DNA from: JASFJH01 sp050117725
Lineage (GTDB): Bacteria > Pseudomonadota > Gammaproteobacteria > AKS1
NCBI GenBank assembly: GCA_050117725.1
Contig: JASFME010000062.1
Span: forward strand, 1-10,692
Direction of reading: 5' to 3'
DNA: 10,692 nt
Shown here: positions 5,903 to 10,692 of the stretch, one piece after another
Layout of the letters: each line of letters starts with the position of its first letter
Position numbering within the stretch: position 1 is the first letter of the stretch
Notes under the pieces: model-generated
Told to the model about the DNA's origin: nothing
Database searches by the model: none
What the model saw: only the letters and a program-made list of their open reading frames with translations
Made by a program: the position numbers and the translations under genes

Positions 5903-7426
5903 TTATTCCTGCGACCGGTCCTGGAATTCGGACAGTGCGTCGTTGGCGACATCAAGAACCTGTTGCCACTGTGAATCGTCAAGTTTTTCACCGCTATCCA
6001 TGGACTCGCAGAGTTTCGGCAGATCAGCGAGCACGCGTTGCTGCACCGCCGTTTCGGCATCACCGATCATGTCCACCGGCAAGGCATCGAACAGGCCGGC
6101 ATTGACGGCCTTGAGCACCGCCATCTGTTCACTGGCGCGCAGGGGGCGGTGTTCATCCTGCTTCAGGATCTCGCGCACGCGGCGGCCATGCTCGATGGTC
6201 GCCCGCGTGTCTTCGTCGAGCCGGGTCGCGAAACGGGCGAAGGTCTCCAGTTCCTCGAACTGGGAGTACGACAGCCGCAGATCACCGGCCACGCTGCGAA
6301 ATGCCGGATACTGCGTCTTGCCACCCACACGTGATACCGACTTGCCCACGTCGATGGCCGGCAGCAGGTTTTTGTGAAACAGCGTGGGGGAGAGGTAGAT
6401 CTGTCCATCGGTGATGGAGATGAGGTTGGTCGGGATATAGGCCGAGATGTCCTGTGCCTGGGTTTCGATGATGGGCAGCGCGGTCAACGATCCCCCGCCT
6501 CGTTTACTGCACAGATGCGTGGCCCGTTCCAGCAGACGTGAGTGGATGTAGAAGATATCGCCGGGATACGCCTCGCGACCCGGCGGCCGGCGCAACAGCA
6601 ATGACAGTTCACGATAGGCCCGCGCATGCCGGGTAAGGTCGTCATAAACTATGAGCACATCCTGACCCTTCTCCATGAAGTATTCAGCCATCGAGGTGGC
6701 GGCATACGGGGTGATGTAGCGCAACCCCGGCGGGTCCTCGTCCGAGGCCACGACAATGATCGTGTTGTCCAGGGCCTCGTGTCTGTGCAATGTATCCACG
6801 ACCCGGGCCACCGCAGTGCCGCGCTGGCCGACGGCGCAGTAGATGCAAACCACGTCCTTGTCGCGCTGGTTGATAATCGTGTCGACGGCCACCGAAGTCT
6901 TGCCGGTCTGGCGATCGCCGACAATGAGTTCACGCTGGCCGCGACCAATGGGGATGAGCGCATCGATCGCCTTGATACCGGTTTCCAGGGGAACGGTGAC
7001 CGGTGAGCGGTCGATGATGGCAGGAGCAGGGCGCTCGACCGGCCATCGCTCGCTGAACCTCAGGGGCTTGCCGTTATCGAGCACACGTCCCGTGGCATCG
7101 ATCACCCGCCCCAGTAAGCCCTCGCCGACCGGGGCGTCTGCCTCCCGACCCGTGGCCCTGACCTCGGTGCCCGCCGTCAGTTTGTCGCTGTCGCCGAGCA
7201 ATATGATGCCGATTTCATCCGGTTCGAGGTTGATGGCAACGCCGAGCACACCGCCGGGAAACTGCACGAGTTCCTCCGAGGTGATCCCGGGCAGACCCGT
7301 GACACGGGCGATGCCGCCGCCCACCTGCAGGAGTGTACCGGTTTCACGCGGCTGCAACGCCGCGGCGCCACGATCAATGGCCGCATGCAGCGTAGTCATG
7401 GTTTCATCGAGCAGTTCCTGCAGCAA
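5903..7426 (-). CDS. atpA: N-type ATPase alpha subunit
   Basis: Non-catalytic nucleotide-binding subunit of the F1-like headpiece. It has 507 residues when read from TTG at 7424-7426. The N-terminal beta-barrel contains VGGGIARVTGLPG (35-47) and the nucleotide domain has GRGQRELIVGDRQTGKTS, with P-loop GDRQTGKT at 170-177. The KSVSRVGG arginine-finger segment and the QEEL-like SQFEELETFARF helix follow. All nucleotide motifs are intact, so it should bind Mg-ATP. The TTG start is preferred because GAGGAG, lying over the atpF stop, is 8 bases away. The first ATG (codon 10, 7397-7399) lacks a well-placed site and would trim the N-terminal stalk-contacting helix. It sits 5 bases after atpF and 5 before atpG, the position specific to N-type operons. 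The matching beta gene is not in the window. Confidence 0.96.
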   Translation of the reverse strand: MLQELLDETMTTLHAAIDRGAAALQPRETGTLLQVGGGIARVTGLPGITSEELVQFPGGVLGVAINLEPDEIGIILLGDSDKLTAGTEVRATGREADAPVGEGLLGRVIDATGRVLDNGKPLRFSERWPVERPAPAIIDRSPVTVPLETGIKAIDALIPIGRGQRELIVGDRQTGKTSVAVDTIINQRDKDVVCIYCAVGQRGTAVARVVDTLHRHEALDNTIIVVASDEDPPGLRYITPYAATSMAEYFMEKGQDVLIVYDDLTRHARAYRELSLLLRRPPGREAYPGDIFYIHSRLLERATHLCSKRGGGSLTALPIIETQAQDISAYIPTNLISITDGQIYLSPTLFHKNLLPAIDVGKSVSRVGGKTQYPAFRSVAGDLRLSYSQFEELETFARFATRLDEDTRATIEHGRRVREILKQDEHRPLRASEQMAVLKAVNAGLFDALPVDMIGDAETAVQQRVLADLPKLCESMDSGEKLDDSQWQQVLDVANDALSEFQDRSQE

Positions 7427-7431
7427 GTTTT

Positions 7432-8199
7432 TTACTCCTCTTCCCTGGCAACGTCTGTCATGCTGAAGGCTTCCTCGATGCGCACGGCCAGTTCCTCCAT
7501 ATAATCCTGCAGGTTCCAGCTCAGTCGTTGCCCGCCGCTCGTCAGTTCGATGCCGCAGAGTAGCTCCGGTGATTCGCTGTACTCCACGTCCTTGCCATCG
7601 GCGATGTATTCATGGACTGCACGCGTCAGTCGGCCGCGGACCGCGGAGTCCAGTTCAAACGCGCTGGCGATGCGCATCGGCTCAACTGTGTGCGCCATTA
7701 CCTTGCGGGTGTCCTTGTCCAGCGATTTCAGCTGTTCGATGAAGGTTTGCACGATGCGCTCCTCGAGCTCGGTATCCGCCAGATCGCGCAAGACCATGCG
7801 CGCAATATGCTGGACGGCCTCGGCCGCCTCGATGCGAAGGTTGGCGAAAAACTCCTGTTTTTCCTGGTTGGCCTGGCGTTGCCAGTTTGCACGGGTCTCG
7901 GCGACTTCCTCGCGTGCTTCATCGAGCAGCTGGCGTTTTTCACGTTTCGCTTCTTCCCTGGCCTCGTCCATGAGCGTGTCGTGCTGGCGCTGCAGTTCGT
8001 CGCTCTGTTCCTGGTAGCGCTGAACCTTCTCGTCGGCGTTTTGTTCACGCTCCTGTGCCTCGTCCAGCCGCTTTGCAATGCGTTGCTCGCGGCGCTCCAT
8101 GGCGCGCATAACCGGCTGGTACAGAAAATGTTTCAACAACCAGACCAGGATCAGGAAATTGACGATCTGCGCCGAAACTGTGATCCAGTCGATCGTCAT
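7432..8199 (-). CDS. atpF: N-type ATPase long b subunit with delta-like C-terminal part
   Basis: Peripheral stalk subunit. The 255 residues start with one membrane helix (about 7-26, ITVSAQIVNFLILVWLLKHF) followed by FLYQPVMRAMERRE, the standard b-subunit junction. A long, highly charged coiled coil rich in Glu, Arg and Gln runs from about 33 to 135. From about 173 to 246 the sequence changes to a folded-looking region. This reads like the delta/OSCP C-terminal domain: SAFELD, then LTRAVHEYIA and PELLCGIELTSGGQRLSWNL, close to the L-x-GG-x-x-x-x-x-GD pattern. Ordinary F-type b is about 155-160 residues, so the extra length plus the lack of an atpH gene suggests that delta function is built in. 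The gene begins 3 bases after atpE with a GGAGG ribosome site inside the atpE end. Confidence 0.93.
   Translation of the reverse strand: MTIDWITVSAQIVNFLILVWLLKHFLYQPVMRAMERREQRIAKRLDEAQEREQNADEKVQRYQEQSDELQRQHDTLMDEAREEAKREKRQLLDEAREEVAETRANWQRQANQEKQEFFANLRIEAAEAVQHIARMVLRDLADTELEERIVQTFIEQLKSLDKDTRKVMAHTVEPMRIASAFELDSAVRGRLTRAVHEYIADGKDVEYSESPELLCGIELTSGGQRLSWNLQDYMEELAVRIEEAFSMTDVAREEE
7435..7440 (-). promoter_or_regulatory. Shine-Dalgarno site deciding the TTG start of atpA
   Basis: GAGGAG on the minus strand overlaps the end of atpF (its stop TAA is 7434-7432). The TTG at 7426 lies 8 bases after it. The later ATG at 7399 has no comparable site, so translation of alpha is expected to start at a UUG codon, probably coupled to termination of atpF. 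Confidence 0.6.
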
Positions 8200-8202
8200 G
8201 GA

Positions 8203-8481
8203 TCAGCCTCCCGCCGGCGCGACGACATAGTCCCAGAAGGGGTTGGCGAAAATCAGGATCATGGCCACCACGAAACAGTAGATCGCTGTTGATTCGATCA
8301 TGGCCAGACCCACGAACAGGGTACGCGTGATGGTGCCGGCTTCGTCAGGCTGCTGGGCGATGGCACTCAGGGCCTGGGCCACGGCGCGCGCCTCACCAAA
8401 GGCAGGACCGATGGAGCCGATGGCGATGGTCAGACCGGCGGTGATGACGGAAACCATGCCGATGATTGAGATGTTTTCCAT
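8203..8481 (-). CDS. atpE: N-type ATPase c subunit (rotor ring)
   Basis: Membrane rotor subunit whose ring carries the transported ion. The 92 residues form a hairpin: helix 1 about 5-40, polar loop AQQPDEAG (42-49), helix 2 about 51-80. The ion-binding carboxylate is Glu63 in MIESTAIY. Ser64, Thr65 and Tyr68 follow, the pattern of sodium-binding c-rings such as Ilyobacter tartaricus (ESTGIY). In helix 1 the residue aligned with Gln32 of Ilyobacter is Glu30 (GPAFGEARAV), giving two carboxylates near the site. N-type c-rings are known to be large; the one from Burkholderia pseudomallei was reported as c17 and proton-specific despite the group's sodium-like motifs. The coupling ion therefore cannot be decided from sequence. 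The start has AGGGAG upstream; the gene follows atpB by 14 bases. Confidence 0.95.
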   Translation of the reverse strand: MENISIIGMVSVITAGLTIAIGSIGPAFGEARAVAQALSAIAQQPDEAGTITRTLFVGLAMIESTAIYCFVVAMILIFANPFWDYVVAPAGG

Positions 8482-8495
8482 GTTGTTCTCCCTGG

Positions 8496-9206
8496 TTAAT
8501 CTGATGATGATTGTTTTGATTTTCCGGATTGTTCGATGTGTCGATGGGCCGAGGTAGCTGACGCGATATAGACCATCGCCAGCACCGCGAAGATATAGGC
8601 CTGTATCATGCCGGTCAGCAGGCCGAGCAGTTGCAAAACTATGGGAAAGATATACGGCGTCAGGCTCAGCAGGATGGCCACGATGACAGTACCGCTCATG
8701 ATGTTGCCATACAGACGTACGGCCAGGGCGATGGTGCGAGATATTTCGCCGAGCACGTTGAAGGGCAGCATGAGCCAGGTTGGTCTGACGTAATGGTGCA
8801 AATAGGTCAGCGGACCTTCTGCGGCAATGCCGAACAGCGGTACTGCAATAAAGACACAGATGGCCAGGGCGGTTGTGGTCGAAAGTGATCCGGTTGGCGC
8901 CATGTAACCGGGCACGACGTTGAGCAGGTTGGCCATGGCGATGAACAGGAACAGGGTGCCCACAAAGGGCAGGTATCTGCCCGGATCGCGGTGAGTCACG
9001 TCCCGGATCTGGTCATGTATGCCGGTGACCAGGACTTCCAGCAGGTTCTGCCAGCGCGAGATCTCTGGACCGGTAGACAGGCGCCGCGTGACCAGCCAGG
9101 AGATCAGTGTCAGCAGGGCCATGACCAGCCAGGTAAACACAATGGTGGCATTGACAGACAACAGCCCCCATTGCCAGAACAGAATATCGTCAGGACTGAT
9201 GGTCAT
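8496..9206 (-). CDS. atpB: N-type ATPase a subunit (ion channel/stator)
   Basis: Membrane stator that forms the half-channels against the c-ring. The 236 residues contain about five or six transmembrane segments: 17-38, 80-98, 108-128, 150-182 and 185-217. The essential arginine is Arg164 in RTIALAVRLYGNIMSG, equal to E. coli Arg210 in LRLFGN. FVGTLFLFIAMANLLNVVPG (81-100) matches the conserved N-L-x-G/V-P region, and GMIQAYIFAVLAMVYI the last helix. The start codon overlaps the atpR stop by 4 bases (ATGA), indicating coupled translation. The C-terminal tail is short and rich in Ser and Lys. Sequence and context both support an N-type a subunit. Confidence 0.95.
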   Translation of the reverse strand: MTISPDDILFWQWGLLSVNATIVFTWLVMALLTLISWLVTRRLSTGPEISRWQNLLEVLVTGIHDQIRDVTHRDPGRYLPFVGTLFLFIAMANLLNVVPGYMAPTGSLSTTTALAICVFIAVPLFGIAAEGPLTYLHHYVRPTWLMLPFNVLGEISRTIALAVRLYGNIMSGTVIVAILLSLTPYIFPIVLQLLGLLTGMIQAYIFAVLAMVYIASATSAHRHIEQSGKSKQSSSD

Positions 9207-9499
9207 AGTTGCGATTCCTTTTTGTACAGAGCAGGTCGTATGTAGCGGGCGACCAGAATGCGCGCGAGCATGAAGCCGACCACCGCTGTGAGTACATGTT
9301 GCCAGGTCGCGTAACGGGCGAGGAAATAGAACCCGGCAAGTACCAGGCCGAAGCGCAGCAGCAGACTGGCCAGCATACGCATGGCCGGACGAGGCGCGCG
9401 CTCAAGACCATTGAGCGTTGCCCACAGGCCCCAGAAGAAAGCCAGACCGAGCAAGCTGCCCGCAGTCAACGAGGCTGTGAATTGCAGTACTTCACTCAT
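9203..9499 (-). CDS. atpR: N-ATPase accessory subunit AtpR
   Basis: Small membrane protein that is the hallmark of N-type ATPase operons. The 98 residues form three helices: about 8-30, 40-60 and 68-88. Charged residues are placed inside or at the edge of the helices: Arg49 (LLLRFGLVLAGFY) in helix 2 and Arg80 and Arg85 in helix 3. An intramembrane arginine of this family has been proposed to interact with the c-subunit carboxylate during rotor assembly; the exact role is not settled. It lies immediately before atpB, overlapping it by 4 bases, as expected from the order R-B-E-F-A-G. Its own ATG overlaps the stop of the upstream antiporter gene (ATGA), with GGAAGGTGG as ribosome site inside that gene. 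Confidence 0.9.
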   Translation of the reverse strand: MSEVLQFTASLTAGSLLGLAFFWGLWATLNGLERAPRPAMRMLASLLLRFGLVLAGFYFLARYATWQHVLTAVVGFMLARILVARYIRPALYKKESQL

Positions 9500-10692
9500 T
9501 GCTTATGCCACCTTCCGTGTTTACGTCCCTCTGGTATATCGCCGACTTGCACGAGTGTCCAGCGGGTAATAATGGGGCCGATGAGTTCGAAGATGACGGT
9601 CGAGCCGAGCACGACCGGCAGGATTACATTCTTGATTTCCGGAAAGTGCTGACTGGCGAGCAGCGCCATACCGATGGCGACACCCGCCTGCGGTAACAGG
9701 GCCAACCCGATCCAGTGTCGGGTTTTTGCATCAGTACCGCTGAGCCAGCCGCCCAGTCGCGTGCCGAGGATCCGTCCCGCGACCCGCAGACCGATGTAAG
9801 CTGCAGCCAGTATGCCGGCATGGGCCAGTGCCTCCATATGCAGCGCAGCGCCGGCGAGCAGAAAGAACAAAATCAGGAACGGCCACTCGATGCCCTCGAT
9901 GGCGTGAAAAGGTCGATCATGGTGCTTGGCCCGATTCACCACTACCGTCCCAAGGACCATGGCCGCGAGGATATAGGACACCTCCAGCCATACGGCGAGC
10001 CCGGCACACAGCATGACCAGGCCCAGGGCCTCTGCCTGAGTGGGCTCGCGGGGACGAATGCGGCCGGTGAGATAGGCCATGGGCAGGCCGAGCACAATGC
10101 CCAACAATACTGCGCCGCCAATCTCCCAGGCGCCGGTAGTCAGTACACCGAGCGCACCGCCCTGGCCATTGAGCGCCTGGGCAATAGCGAGCAACAGGCT
10201 GAAGACAAGCAGCCCCCACGCATCATCGATGGCCACGATGCCTAACAGTGTATCAGTGAATTTGCCCCTGGCCCGGTACTCGCGGACGACATCAACGCTG
10301 GCCGCGGGTGCCGTAGCAGGGGCAATGCCCGCAAGTAGCAGGGCGATTTCGACAGGAACGCCAAACAGGAGCAAAACACCAAACACCAGCAGGCTCGTCA
10401 TCATGACTTCACCGATGGACATGGCGAGCACGGCGCGGCCCAGTGCCTCGAGTCGGGCGCGGGTCATGTTATGACCAAGCAGGAAGCCAATCATGGCCAG
10501 TGCGATATCGGTAAGCACCGGGAACCATTCATTCGTGAAGGCCGGCAACCAATCGAGCACCGACGGGCCAATGACAAACCCTGATAACAGCAACAGGGTG
10601 ACCCTTGGCAAAGGCGTGTGCCGGCCGGCCAGGTCGGCGAGCAGTCCTAGCAGAAACAGCCCGCCAAAGGTGATCAGGACTTGCGCGGCTGT
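9496..10692 (-). CDS. CPA-type cation/proton antiporter, 5' end beyond window
   Basis: Membrane exchanger of the Na_H_Exchanger fold (NhaP/Kef/NapA-like). The open frame runs to the right edge, so the N-terminus lies outside; 398 residues are visible and only a short first part is missing. A TTG at 10609-10611 is in frame, but the upstream residues (LITFGGLFLLGLLADLAGR) clearly form the first helix, so it is not the start. About eleven to thirteen hydrophobic segments can be traced. The TAPAASVDVVREYRARGKFT loop leads to AIDDAWGLLVFSLL, with the Asp-Asp pair at 10222-10227; this pair is typical of electrogenic exchangers such as NhaA and NapA. LLPQAGVAIGMALLA is the conserved late helix. There is no cytosolic TrkA-N domain, unlike KefB/C. 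The last codons overlap atpR by 4 bases, so it belongs to the N-ATPase operon. Substrate ion (Na+ or K+) is not determined. Confidence 0.88.
   Translation of the reverse strand, partial: TAAQVLITFGGLFLLGLLADLAGRHTPLPRVTLLLLSGFVIGPSVLDWLPAFTNEWFPVLTDIALAMIGFLLGHNMTRARLEALGRAVLAMSIGEVMMTSLLVFGVLLLFGVPVEIALLLAGIAPATAPAASVDVVREYRARGKFTDTLLGIVAIDDAWGLLVFSLLLAIAQALNGQGGALGVLTTGAWEIGGAVLLGIVLGLPMAYLTGRIRPREPTQAEALGLVMLCAGLAVWLEVSYILAAMVLGTVVVNRAKHHDRPFHAIEGIEWPFLILFFLLAGAALHMEALAHAGILAAAYIGLRVAGRILGTRLGGWLSGTDAKTRHWIGLALLPQAGVAIGMALLASQHFPEIKNVILPVVLGSTVIFELIGPIITRWTLVQVGDIPEGRKHGRWHKQ

Noticed and set aside
5001..9206. Ordinary housekeeping F1Fo ATP synthase operon.
   Set aside because: Gene order R-B-E-F-A-G, presence of atpR, gamma in last place, a long b subunit and no atpH all fit the N-type operon instead of the usual B-E-F-H-A-G-D-C order.
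9496..10611. TTG at 10611 as the antiporter start.
   Set aside because: The 27 codons upstream in the same frame, up to the window edge, encode a good first transmembrane helix, so the gene continues past the edge.

Overview
The window looks like a chromosomal piece of a proteobacterium, most likely a gammaproteobacterium that lives with salt or changing redox. This rests on gene content and style only: Gram-negative type Shine-Dalgarno sites, tightly packed operons, moderately high GC, an N-type (alternative F-type) ATPase operon, and a dodecin/Fpg/MscS cluster. No rRNA, tRNA, insertion sequence, prophage gene or CRISPR array is visible, and species assignment is not possible from this stretch.

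Left block (1-1904, minus strand). Read in the direction of transcription, it starts with a broken N-terminal remnant of an archaeal-type fructose-1,6-bisphosphate aldolase/phosphatase (1904-1732). A small dodecin-family protein (1684-1484), an Fpg/Nei-type DNA glycosylase (1414-629) and an MscS-family mechanosensitive channel follow. The channel has a TTG start at 592 and runs off the left edge. The best candidate promoter for the dodecin has its -35 element inside the dead phosphatase remnant.

Middle block (1905-4916, plus strand). A small HNH-fold protein with a degraded active site (2058-2378) precedes glgX, a GH13 isoamylase-type glycogen debranching enzyme (2435-4570). A 46-residue DUF3096-type membrane protein follows (4776-4916). 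Two near-identical sites, TTGAT-N4-TTCAA, lie upstream of the HNH-like gene and of the DUF3096 gene. Each is one base from the FNR/ANR consensus, which suggests oxygen- or redox-dependent control of glycogen use and of the small membrane protein.

Right block (5001-10692, minus strand). This is the distal two thirds of an N-ATPase operon. In transcription order it carries a CPA-type cation/proton antiporter (5' end outside the window), atpR, atpB (a), atpE (c), atpF (long b), atpA (alpha) and atpG (gamma). The genes overlap by 4 bases or are 3 to 14 bases apart. No separate delta gene is present; the C-terminal third of the long b subunit looks delta/OSCP-like. The c subunit keeps the Glu-Ser-Thr...Tyr sodium-site pattern in helix 2 but has Glu where sodium c-rings have Gln in helix 1, so the coupling ion is uncertain. 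The beta and epsilon genes (atpD, atpC), and any atpQ, are expected beyond the right edge.

The most interesting points are the antiporter translationally coupled into the N-ATPase operon, the paired FNR-like boxes, the phosphatase fossil reused as promoter DNA, and two small proteins (dodecin-like and HNH-like) whose family-defining ligand residues are substituted.
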